Shown one piece after another: positions 55,666-63,660 of a stretch of DNA of 64,000 nucleotides. The notes under the pieces are model-generated. The model was not told the origin of the DNA and ran no database searches. It saw only the letters and a list, made by a program, of their open reading frames with translations. This stretch comes from Novisyntrophococcus fermenticellae (lineage in GTDB: Bacteria > Bacillota > Clostridia > Lachnospirales > Lachnospiraceae). Made by a program: the position numbers and the translations under genes. How positions within the stretch are numbered: position 1 is the first letter of the stretch; each line of letters opens with the position of its first letter. The stretch lies in the NCBI RefSeq assembly GCF_018866245.1, contig NZ_CP076458.1, positions 2,914,001 through 2,978,000 of the forward strand. Direction: 5' to 3'.

Positions 55666-55943
55666 TAAGGTTGAAGCTTCCGAGAAAAGTTTTCCATCTA
55701 TCCACACGATATGGAATACCTGTTAGGTGATATATATCCCGGCAGAATACCTTGGAGCGGAATTTATGCATTGCATTAAACGGCAGGGCGAATACTTCGT
55801 CTGTCACTGTCACTGTATAATCCCGTACCACCTCCTCCGCAACGTGTTGGTCTGGGTTTTCCGCTAACAGTGAAGCTGACAGCGAAGTTATTCCCCGATT
55901 AATTTTATATTCTCAAATCAGAAGCTGAAGATGGCTTTTTTTG
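55656..55943 (+). other. Region downstream of the orphan B12 riboswitch
   Basis: About 290 bp without a recognised gene. It holds one possible small frame (55766-55867) and a weak terminator-like hairpin (AAGC/GCTT followed by seven T, about 55922-55943) that overlaps the 3' edge of the MerR gene. The transcript may be a non-coding or antisense RNA, or the remnant of a lost B12-controlled gene. Confidence 0.4.
55766..55867 (+). CDS. Possible 33-residue Cys/His-rich peptide under the B12 riboswitch
   Basis: A short frame MHCIKRQGEYFVCHCHCIIP..., with GGAG 8 nt before the ATG. It contains a CHCHC run that could bind metal. The frame is open further upstream to a GTG. There is no homologue I recognise, and a frame this short may be chance; it could also be the decayed start of a lost gene. 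Confidence 0.3.
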   Translation: MHCIKRQGEYFVCHCHCIIPYHLLRNVLVWVFR

Positions 55944-56693
55944 TTACTTTTCTTTGTGCGGGCCGCTGCAGTAAATCCTAATGGCATCACTCATAAACCG
56001 AGCCGTACCTTCCCCATACTTATCAAGATTTTTTGTAAATCGTTCATCTGCTACATACATTTCTCCCAACCCTGCCAGTATTTCTTTTGTACATGGATAA
56101 GAATATCTGCTTATATGATCCTGCCACTCCTTCACCAGTCTCTGTGCTTCGTCCTTTCCCGGATCCTGATTAACCATAGATGCAAATCCTTCGAAGATTT
56201 CATCCATCTCTGCTCCCATCCTTGCCTTATCGTCATCAGAATACGCGGCATACCGCTTTTCACTTTCCTGATAGGCCTCCGTATCGCCATAGCGTTCTCT
56301 GGCTTCCCGGGCATATTTCTGCTTCGCTCTTTCAATATCCTCGTTTGTTGTCCTTAGCTTACTCATAGTCTCTCCTTTAATCGTCTCATCCACAAGACAC
56401 AGCAATTCATCCAGATGCTCTCGTTTCAGCAATAAAAGCTCCCGGTGGTTACACAGTGCCTGTTTTTTATCATAATCAGGTTTTTTGAGGAGATTCGAGA
56501 TTTCCTTCAAAGAAAATTCCAGTTCCCGGTAAAACAATACCTGCTGAAGCACCGACAGGGACTCCTGATCATAATACCGATACCCGTTCTCTCCTGTCTC
56601 TGAGGGTTTTACCAGTCCTATTGCATCGTAATAATGGAGTGTGCGCACACTGATACCACATTTTCTGGCTGCTTCACTGATTGTTAATTTCAT
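55944..56693 (-). CDS. MerR family regulator with TipAS-type effector domain
   Basis: A 249-residue regulator. The N-terminal MerR winged helix starts MKLTISEAARKCGISVRTLH and continues YYDAIGLVKPSETGENGYRY; a dimerisation coiled coil reaches about residue 115. The C-terminal 130 residues (RYGDTEAYQESEKRYAAYSD, WQDHISRYSYPCTKEILAGL) are a TipAS antibiotic-recognition fold as in TipAL, Mta and SkgA. It probably autoregulates through the palindrome at 56725-56737. The effector is unknown. Confidence 0.93.
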   Translation of the reverse strand: MKLTISEAARKCGISVRTLHYYDAIGLVKPSETGENGYRYYDQESLSVLQQVLFYRELEFSLKEISNLLKKPDYDKKQALCNHRELLLLKREHLDELLCLVDETIKGETMSKLRTTNEDIERAKQKYAREARERYGDTEAYQESEKRYAAYSDDDKARMGAEMDEIFEGFASMVNQDPGKDEAQRLVKEWQDHISRYSYPCTKEILAGLGEMYVADERFTKNLDKYGEGTARFMSDAIRIYCSGPHKEK

Positions 56694-56724
56694 CTCTCTT
56701 CTCACCTCATGTTCATCCTACTCT

Positions 56725-56737
56725 ATGACGCAGCGTC
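56725..56737. promoter_or_regulatory. Palindromic operator upstream of the MerR gene
   Basis: TGACGCAGCGTCA is a perfect 13-bp palindrome about 30 bp before the MerR start codon, next to a TTGACG hexamer in the minus direction. This is the usual layout for MerR autoregulation. Confidence 0.6.
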
Positions 56738-56771
56738 AAAGTCAACCGCTAATTGCAGAGATTTCTCAGAT

Positions 56772-57668
56772 TCACTTTAATTCCTGATACCATGTCTCCA
56801 CATCACCTTGTTCTTTACTATTTATATATATGGTTAGCTCTGGAAGTACAATCTTTAATATCGGGGTATATCCCCGGTTAATATAAAGTCTCAGCGCTCC
56901 GGCCGTATTTTCCCGGAATTTTCCAAGCAGTTTGTCATCTGTAGCAGCTCCGTTCACTCTGCGCAGATTGTCCTTCGGTAACCGATTCACCACTTTAATC
57001 TCCTGAATCTCCTCCGGTGAAAATGAATAGTCATATGCACCGGCTGTTATCGTTACCTGCTTCTGATTAACACGCATATCAATTCTGGTGAAATCCATCT
57101 TAAAAAGCAGGACACATATCCATACCAAAAGCAGAACCGTTCCCGTTACCAGGATACCAGTCAGCACCTTCGCACTTGTCTTTGCCATATTCAGAGAAAA
57201 ATTGGTGCTGCATAGCCGGTCCTCAATCAAGAGATCCTCATCCTCCGGATTATTATACCAGCCGTTCTTCCAGTATACATCATCATCCGTCGGAGAACCG
57301 GTCAGCCAGCTCTTTTCCACCTTTAAATCATATAGCTTTTTGTGGTATCTGAATACCAAGGCTGTGCCGAGTATGATAAATCCTATAAGCCATATACTCC
57401 AGACGACCATGAATACAGATAGATACCAAAAGTAAAGAGCAGTGATTCCGATACTGAATATCAGATTCGATATATAGAATATCCTGCTTTTTCCTCTATA
57501 GATTTTTATCAGACTCTGGGTTTCCGGTTCATTCACCGCATAGCCCGGAATGTGGACACCTAACAGCATACCATCTTTATATTTATACTTCTTTCCATAA
57601 ACACCTGCAAAACACCCTACCACAAGTAAATCCGAAGCAATAAAAATAACAAGTAACACGATATCCAT
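56772..57668 (-). CDS. Membrane protein with DUF5808-like and PH-like domains
   Basis: A 298-residue protein with an N-terminal helix, two helices around 68-115, a soluble segment with SWLTGSPTDDDVYWKNGWYN and NPEDEDLLIEDRLCSTNFSLN typical of DUF5808, another helix (about 170-192), and a C-terminal beta-rich segment like bacterial PH domains (VTITAGAYDYSFSPEEIQEI). Role unknown. It is 18 bp downstream of the GTPase-nuclease gene and probably in its operon. Confidence 0.75.
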   Translation of the reverse strand: MDIVLLVIFIASDLLVVGCFAGVYGKKYKYKDGMLLGVHIPGYAVNEPETQSLIKIYRGKSRIFYISNLIFSIGITALYFWYLSVFMVVWSIWLIGFIILGTALVFRYHKKLYDLKVEKSWLTGSPTDDDVYWKNGWYNNPEDEDLLIEDRLCSTNFSLNMAKTSAKVLTGILVTGTVLLLVWICVLLFKMDFTRIDMRVNQKQVTITAGAYDYSFSPEEIQEIKVVNRLPKDNLRRVNGAATDDKLLGKFRENTAGALRLYINRGYTPILKIVLPELTIYINSKEQGDVETWYQELK

Positions 57669-57686
57669 ATTCCCATCCCCTCTTCA

Positions 57687-60398
57687 TTAAATCCATTTTT
57701 CATCTGCCGGCTTTTTTCCAAGCCGTACATCCTCCATGTATTCAATCATATCCTCCGGAAGATGATCAAAAAGATAGTTTTTACTGCTTTTATGCTTATT
57801 CAGATAGCCGCTTCTGATTTCTATATCCGCCGTCTGTATTTCTTCTCTCAAACCCTGTGCCGACATACGAGTGGCTCCCTGCCCCATGATGATAAGCTGC
57901 TCCAGCGCATCGGAGGTTGCAACCGTAACACGATATTTTTTTCCTATTTCATGTACTGTCTTCTCAATATACTGATCTGCCGTCTCCGCTTCTTTTGTAT
58001 ATACCACATGAATATTATGATAATCTGTAATACTGCCTTGATTTCCTTCCACTTTATAGGCATCAAAAACCAGAATCAAGTTATTCTTCTTATACCCCTG
58101 ATAGTTGGACAGGATATCCATCAATTTATTTCTTGCACTGGTCAGATCTGCCTCTGCCAGTTCCTTTAATTCTTCCCATGCAAATATTATATTATATCCA
58201 TCTACCAGCAAGTACTCTTCTTCTGAATCTCTTTTTGATGGCCTTTCCGATTGACTTGCCCGGTCGGTCACATATGCGGTTTTTGTAAATCCGGATTTTT
58301 TTCTTTCTACAGTTCCATAGGTACGCTCAAAAATTTCCTGCAGTTCCTTATCCAATTCCAGGCTCTTTGACAACCCCTGGGATACCGTCACTGCATCTGT
58401 AATCGAATCCTTATGCAGAACCGCATCGTCTCTGCGCTCCACATGCGCGTAATCCCTGACTTTATCCCAGGGAACCACAAACCCGGATCCATGAGAACAG
58501 AAAACAGAAGAAGAAGGATTCTCCAGATCCCGTTCGGGGTTATAGCCTTTTTCATTAATCACCTCCTGTGCGTCGTGACAGGGTTCATACCCTTTCAGGA
58601 AACAGGACAGCCTTCCCCGCCCCTTTGTGTACGCAATTACCTCCATCTGATAATCCCTCATAGTTATGACCGGTGCACTTCCAGTGAGTATGGAATACCC
58701 ACCTTCCATTTGAGGTTCCAAAAAGGTACCATGCATCTTTTGTATATCGGAAATTGCTCTTCCCAGCATTTCGGAGGGTACCTCCAGACAATATGCATAT
58801 ACCGGCTCCAAAAGGATGGACTTTGCCTGCATAAGTCCCTGCCGCACCGCACGGTAAGTTGCCTGCCGGAAATCTCCTCCTTCTGTATGTTTCTTATGGG
58901 CCCGTCCGGCCGTCAAGGTGATTTCCATATCTGTAATTTCAGAACCTGTCAGGACTCCCCGATGATTTTTTTCTTCCAGATGGCTCAGTACCAGCCGCTG
59001 CCAGTTTTTATCCAGCATATCCTCACTACAGCTGCTTTTAAAATGCAGGCCGCTGCCAGGGCACCCCGGCTCCAACAGCAGATGGACTTCAGCATAGTGC
59101 CGCAGCGGTTCAAAATGCCCCACCCCCTCCACAGGTTCTTCAATTGTTTCCTTATATACGATGCTTCCCGAACCAAAGGAGGCCCCGACTTTAAATCTTT
59201 CCTGAATAAGATCCCGTAAGATTTCAATCTGCACCTCTCCCATTACCTGCGCATGAATCTCCTGCAGCTCCTCATCCCAGGTGATATGAAGTAAGGGTTC
59301 TTCCTCCTCCAGCTCGCGCAGTTTCCGAAGCATCAGGTGCACATCCGTTCCCTCCGGAAAACCTATCGTATACGTCAGAACCGGTTCTAAAACCGGAAAC
59401 CCGGCACCTGCTTCTATTCCCAGACCCTGACCGGAATACGTTTGATTCAAGCCGGTAACTGCACATATGGCCCCAGCCGGAACTTCGTTGACACTCTTGT
59501 AGCCTGAACCGGAATAAATCCTGATCTGATCCACCTTCTCTTCCCAGACTGCGTCTTCCGCATTGAGGCTTTCATCAGACGGATGATTGGTCAAAAGTGT
59601 TTTTACTTTTAATTCACCTCCTGTTACTTTTAAATGAGTCAGCCTGATTCCCTGATTATCCCTGCTTATTTTATATACCTTTGCCCCAAATTCCCGGAAA
59701 TACCGGGGACACCGGATATATGATCTCATTCCATCCAGCAGCTCCTGCACACCCTGCATCTTAAGGGCAGCTCCGAAGTAACAGGGAAATACTTTACGGG
59801 TTTGAATCAGTTCCGCAATCTCTTCTTTGCCAATGCTTCCACTGCTAAGGTAATGTTCCAGAAGCCGCTCATCACACATAGCCAGGTTTTCCATAAATAC
59901 ATCATTATCCGGACGATCTGTAAAATCTATACATCGTTCATCAAGTCTCTTACTTAACTCTTGCATTAACAGACGCTTGTCTGTACCGGACTGATCCATC
60001 TTATTGACAAACAGAAACACTGGAATCCCGTATTTCTTTAGTAACCGCCACAAAGTTTCCACATGGCCCTGTACACCATCTGCTCCGCTGATAACTAAAA
60101 CAGCATAATCCAGGACCCGCAGGGTACGTTCCGTTTCAGCAGAAAAATCCACATGACCCGGAGTATCCAAAAGCGTTACTCCCGTATCGCCCAAAGTGAA
60201 CTCAGCCTGTTTGGAAAATATGGTAATACCCCTCTCCTTTTCAAGCTCGTAAGTATCCAAGAACGCATCCTTATGGTCCACCCGCCCTAATTTCCGTATG
60301 CTTCCTGTCAGATATAATATGCTCTCTGCCAGTGTTGTCTTCCCGGCATCCACATGCGCCAGTATACCTATAACCAGCCTCTTTGTATTTTCTGTCAT
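57687..60398 (-). CDS. TetM/EF-G-like translational GTPase fused to a Rae1/YacP-type NYN nuclease
   Basis: A 903-residue protein. Residues 1 to about 655 are a ribosomal-protection-type GTPase: P-loop AHVDAGKTT (14-22), RGITI (56-60), DTPGHVDF (78-85), NKMD (132-135), then EF-G-like domains to ...VPSEMLGRAISDIQKMHGTF and the TetM-like LKGYEPCHDA. After a charged linker, residues 729 to about 870 form a NYN/PIN domain: YLLVDGYNIIFAWEEL (Asp733), LILVFDAYK (Asp779), ETADQYIE (Asp808), VATSDALEQ (Asp830). This matches Rae1 (YacP), which cleaves mRNA in the ribosomal A-site in Bacillus. The fusion suggests a factor that enters stalled ribosomes and cuts mRNA. A plain tetracycline-resistance label would be incomplete. 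Confidence 0.88.
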   Translation of the reverse strand: MTENTKRLVIGILAHVDAGKTTLAESILYLTGSIRKLGRVDHKDAFLDTYELEKERGITIFSKQAEFTLGDTGVTLLDTPGHVDFSAETERTLRVLDYAVLVISGADGVQGHVETLWRLLKKYGIPVFLFVNKMDQSGTDKRLLMQELSKRLDERCIDFTDRPDNDVFMENLAMCDERLLEHYLSSGSIGKEEIAELIQTRKVFPCYFGAALKMQGVQELLDGMRSYIRCPRYFREFGAKVYKISRDNQGIRLTHLKVTGGELKVKTLLTNHPSDESLNAEDAVWEEKVDQIRIYSGSGYKSVNEVPAGAICAVTGLNQTYSGQGLGIEAGAGFPVLEPVLTYTIGFPEGTDVHLMLRKLRELEEEEPLLHITWDEELQEIHAQVMGEVQIEILRDLIQERFKVGASFGSGSIVYKETIEEPVEGVGHFEPLRHYAEVHLLLEPGCPGSGLHFKSSCSEDMLDKNWQRLVLSHLEEKNHRGVLTGSEITDMEITLTAGRAHKKHTEGGDFRQATYRAVRQGLMQAKSILLEPVYAYCLEVPSEMLGRAISDIQKMHGTFLEPQMEGGYSILTGSAPVITMRDYQMEVIAYTKGRGRLSCFLKGYEPCHDAQEVINEKGYNPERDLENPSSSVFCSHGSGFVVPWDKVRDYAHVERRDDAVLHKDSITDAVTVSQGLSKSLELDKELQEIFERTYGTVERKKSGFTKTAYVTDRASQSERPSKRDSEEEYLLVDGYNIIFAWEELKELAEADLTSARNKLMDILSNYQGYKKNNLILVFDAYKVEGNQGSITDYHNIHVVYTKEAETADQYIEKTVHEIGKKYRVTVATSDALEQLIIMGQGATRMSAQGLREEIQTADIEIRSGYLNKHKSSKNYLFDHLPEDMIEYMEDVRLGKKPADEKWI

Positions 60399-60438
60399 AG
60401 ACTATTTTCCTATCGTATGAATGTTATCTTTTTCTTTA

Positions 60439-60467
60439 AGAATATCACGAAATAGTCTTTTTTGCAA
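60439..60467 (-). promoter_or_regulatory. Promoter of the GTPase-nuclease gene
   Basis: -35 TTGCAA (60462-60467), 17-bp spacer, -10 TATTCT (60439-60444). Arms GACTATTT and AAATAGTC flank the -10 and the start codon, possibly an operator. Confidence 0.65.
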
Positions 60468-60486
60468 AATGATGCCTCAAAGATGA

Positions 60487-60975
60487 CTAGATACGTTTTT
60501 TTACTAATTCTACTGCTTCCTTACCAGTCAAATGTTCCACCTGTATTTTTAAAACACATAAAATGCTCCATTCTCGCCGAATTTCCTTTTCCCCTGCTTC
60601 ATCCAAACCGGGAGCATATTTGTAATTTAACAGACGCATGACCCTTAATTTTTCATCATCTTCTGTAATTTCTACAGCTTTACCAAATGCAACGACACTT
60701 CTGAAATATGTTGTAAATTCTTCTGGAACAATTTGTTCTTTATCAATAACACAAAAGGAAACTTTATTATCCTTTTTAATAGCATCTAATTTATGGCCTG
60801 CTTTGGCACAATGAAAATAGATTGCATTGTTTTCATACACATAATTTACTGGAACAGTGTAGGGATAGCCCTCATCGCCCAAGACCCCTAAAATACCTGT
60901 TGAGCTGTTTTGCAATATATCTTCTGATATTTCCCTGGGTAACAATTGCTTTTTTCTTCTCATCTGTCTGAACAT
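60487..60975 (-). CDS. Pyridoxamine 5'-phosphate oxidase family protein (NimA-like)
   Basis: A 162-residue split-barrel flavoprotein from MFRQMRRKKQLLPREISEDI, behind GAGGGG. It shows the NimA-like features SSTGILGVLGDEGYPYTVPV, YFHCAKAGHKLDAIKKDNKV and FRSVVAFGKAVEI. Proteins of this group bind FMN or heme; some reduce 5-nitroimidazoles. No resistance can be claimed from sequence alone. Own promoter at 61038-61066. Confidence 0.87.
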   Translation of the reverse strand: MFRQMRRKKQLLPREISEDILQNSSTGILGVLGDEGYPYTVPVNYVYENNAIYFHCAKAGHKLDAIKKDNKVSFCVIDKEQIVPEEFTTYFRSVVAFGKAVEITEDDEKLRVMRLLNYKYAPGLDEAGEKEIRREWSILCVLKIQVEHLTGKEAVELVKKRI

Positions 60976-61037
60976 AAAATACCCCTCTTTCTTTACGAAA
61001 TAATAAAACGTGCAATCTGACACATAATCATTCCTCT

Positions 61038-61066
61038 ACTATACCATACAGGAGTACCCCAGTCAT
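61038..61066 (-). promoter_or_regulatory. Promoter of the NimA-like gene
   Basis: -35 ATGACT (61061-61066), 17-bp spacer, -10 TATAGT (61038-61043). Confidence 0.55.
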
Positions 61067-61092
61067 ACGCACCGTCCAAACTTAGTTTATTA

Positions 61093-62703
61093 TTAAACTG
61101 GCATCTTTTTGTATTTTTTTAACATATATATATACAAGATATATGAACCAACAAATAACAGCAGGGAAATACAAAGCCCTGTCAGCCTGTAATCCACCGG
61201 CAGCACCACAGAAACCGCTCCAAACAGAACTCCAAGCAGCATGAAAGGAAACATCCCCAAAAATGCTGCAAAATTCTGTTTTACAACCTGTGTCTCACTT
61301 TCCCATTCATAATCCGGCATCATCAGATTGATGAGCAGACCCCATACAGCGGTACCAACACCAAAGGCCAGGAGAAGCAGATAATAAACAACCCCACCCA
61401 CCAATCCCGGCTTCATCCCAATCACAAGCATTGTGGCACTGATCAGCGCTCCCGGAACCGTAGCCGTGAGGTTGACCAGAATTTTACTGTTCATAATAGC
61501 CTTCATGTCTACAGGCATACTCTGAAGAATCCAAAGGCTTTTTCCCTCCAGCGAGACGGAGGCCATCGTTGTACAACACATGCCTAGAAACGCTGCTGCT
61601 GCATAGGGACCTGCCTGTAACATATATTTCGCTGCTGCCGGCTCTTTAAGAAGCTCTGCCAGCTTGTCCGGACCCAGCAGCATCAATGCCCCTGATAAAA
61701 GAATGGCCATCATTACACCTGTCACCGTATTTGTAAAGTATACGGTGCATCCCGTCCAGCGCCGAATTTCTTTCCGATACAAGGCGCCAGATATACTCTT
61801 TTGCTTTATCCCATGTATGTGGTAGGTTGAGGCCACATAGCTGGCTGAAACAGCCGAATTAATTTTCTTATAACGAAAGGATATCGCCCATACAAACAGC
61901 AGATAGCAGCCAATGGATAATCCGGCCAGCAGCAAAAATGCAGGCAAGTTTCCCCTGAGCACTCCTAAGCTGAAAAGCCCGGCAGGCGGATAGTCACGTT
62001 TAAGTATACGAATGGTTTCATCCAGCATTTTCTTAATATATGCAGCATCCAAATTTCCATTTTCCATCGATATGCTGCTGAAAGATAGTGAAAACGAGCC
62101 CACCAGTATCGCACAGGTAAGCAATAAAAGTAATGCTGCACTCACGATACCAGAGTGTCTAAAGCGGGAAGAAACGGCTGTAACAAGACTCCCTGTCATT
62201 ACCGATATTGTAGTTGGTATCAGGCTGACAATCAGCATTCCTACAATCCATATTAGATAAGATTGTGCATCCGGGCGTTCCCACACTGCATATACGCTAC
62301 CCATAGGAAGCATAACCAGTATGGATAGAAAGGTATTCCACAGGTAAAGATTCATAAATCTACTGGCTATAACCGTTGATGTTTTCACGGGAATTGACAT
62401 CAGAAAATCATAATCCCTGTAGCCGAAAAGCTCTCCCGGTGCTTTAAATACCGTAAACACCAGTGTAACGACGCTGCTGATGAAGAAGCTGAGAATCGGT
62501 ACCAGTTCCGCCAGTCCCAGGTAGCACATACCATAGGCCGCAGCACCCATGTAAAAAGCCATGATAGGTAATAGTACAAGCATCGTCACCAGAAGCAGAA
62601 TTTTATTGTTTCGTTTTTTTGAATCTTTTCCGTATCTTATCTCATTGATTCCCGTCTGGGCGGCCAGACGATTGATAACCAGAAGAAAACATTTATTTTT
62701 CAT
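61093..62703 (-). CDS. ABC transporter permease (ABC-2 exporter type)
   Basis: A 536-residue membrane protein with about 12 predicted helices, from MKNKCFLLVINRLAAQTGIN behind AGGCGG. It contains FGYRDYDFLMSIPVKTSTVI, common in this ABC-2-like family, where two repeats of six helices are fused. Its partner ATPase is encoded just upstream with an 11-bp overlap. The substrate is unknown. Confidence 0.85.
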   Translation of the reverse strand: MKNKCFLLVINRLAAQTGINEIRYGKDSKKRNNKILLLVTMLVLLPIMAFYMGAAAYGMCYLGLAELVPILSFFISSVVTLVFTVFKAPGELFGYRDYDFLMSIPVKTSTVIASRFMNLYLWNTFLSILVMLPMGSVYAVWERPDAQSYLIWIVGMLIVSLIPTTISVMTGSLVTAVSSRFRHSGIVSAALLLLLTCAILVGSFSLSFSSISMENGNLDAAYIKKMLDETIRILKRDYPPAGLFSLGVLRGNLPAFLLLAGLSIGCYLLFVWAISFRYKKINSAVSASYVASTYHIHGIKQKSISGALYRKEIRRWTGCTVYFTNTVTGVMMAILLSGALMLLGPDKLAELLKEPAAAKYMLQAGPYAAAAFLGMCCTTMASVSLEGKSLWILQSMPVDMKAIMNSKILVNLTATVPGALISATMLVIGMKPGLVGGVVYYLLLLAFGVGTAVWGLLINLMMPDYEWESETQVVKQNFAAFLGMFPFMLLGVLFGAVSVVLPVDYRLTGLCISLLLFVGSYILYIYMLKKYKKMPV

Positions 62704-63436
62704 TCCGCCTTCCACCTTCCTCACTGTCTACCTTATTCAGGAACAACTCTTCGAGGGATTCATTTCCGCGGACAGAAGACATATCTCCCTCTACCACCAG
62801 TTTACCATGGTCAATCATCGCCACTTTCGTGCAAAGTTTCTCCGCCACATCCAGAATATGTGTGGAAAAGAAGACCGCCCCACCCTCTTTACACAATTTA
62901 TGCATCTGATTCTTTAATACCACGGTGGCTTTGGGGTCTAATCCTACAAAGGGCTCATCCAATATCATCAGCTTAGGATGGTGAATTAACGCACCGATGA
63001 TAGCCAGCTTTTGCTTCATCCCATGTGAATAGGAAGAAATAAGGTCTCCTAAATTTGCTGTAATTTCAAATTCATCTCCATATTTTTGAATATCCTGCTC
63101 CCGGCTCTTAGCAGGTAATCCAAAGATATCCGCAATAAAATTCAGATAACCAATTCCCGTAAGATGTTCAAATAAATCAGGGTTATCCGGTATATATGCG
63201 AAGATTGATTTACATTCCAAAGGCTGGCTCTTAATCGACATTCCATCAATCAGGATATCCCCTTCTTCAAAATCCAGAATACCGGCTATAGCACGAATTG
63301 TCGTAGACTTTCCGGCACCATTGTGTCCGATGAACGCATATATATCGCCAGACTCAACAGTAAGCGTCAGATTATCTACTGCCTTCTTTGTCCCCTTGTA
63401 AGTCTTACTGAAATGATTAATCTCAAGAATACTCAT
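62693..63436 (-). CDS. ABC transporter ATP-binding protein
   Basis: A 247-residue ATPase with Walker A GHNGAGKSTT, Q-loop region FAYIPDNPDLFEHLTG, signature SYSHGMKQKLAIIGAL (variant of LSGGQ), Walker B LMILDEPFVGLDPKA and H-loop FSTHILDVAEKL. It is the CcmA-type ATPase of an ABC-2 exporter together with the permease downstream. Confidence 0.94.
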   Translation of the reverse strand: MSILEINHFSKTYKGTKKAVDNLTLTVESGDIYAFIGHNGAGKSTTIRAIAGILDFEEGDILIDGMSIKSQPLECKSIFAYIPDNPDLFEHLTGIGYLNFIADIFGLPAKSREQDIQKYGDEFEITANLGDLISSYSHGMKQKLAIIGALIHHPKLMILDEPFVGLDPKATVVLKNQMHKLCKEGGAVFFSTHILDVAEKLCTKVAMIDHGKLVVEGDMSSVRGNESLEELFLNKVDSEEGGRRNEK

Positions 63437-63660
63437 CTCTGCTCCCCCTTTTCCATACTATACATGTTCCTGGTAACTCCATATCACATATACCTGTATT
63501 ATTTTTCCTTGCTTCTAATAACGTTACACGCAACTTTCTCAAACAAAAATTTAATAATTTCTTTGAAAGCCTCACTTGTAATTTCTCTATCCCAATACGC
63601 TTCTCCTATGCAATATCAATCTCTAATCAGATGGATCATAAATTATACTCTCTCTATGAT

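Noticed and set aside
55493..55831. 112-codon minus-strand frame over the B12 riboswitch
   Set aside because: It is antisense to the well-conserved riboswitch core and has no family resemblance or ribosome-binding site.
57687..60398. Simple tetracycline-resistance gene
   Set aside because: The GTPase is TetM-like, but the 250-residue extension with a NYN nuclease domain makes that label incomplete; resistance cannot be claimed from sequence.
63437..63660. Gene or promoter in the spacer before the ABC ATPase
   Set aside because: No frame with a ribosome-binding site and no convincing -35/-10 pair was found in this AT-rich spacer.
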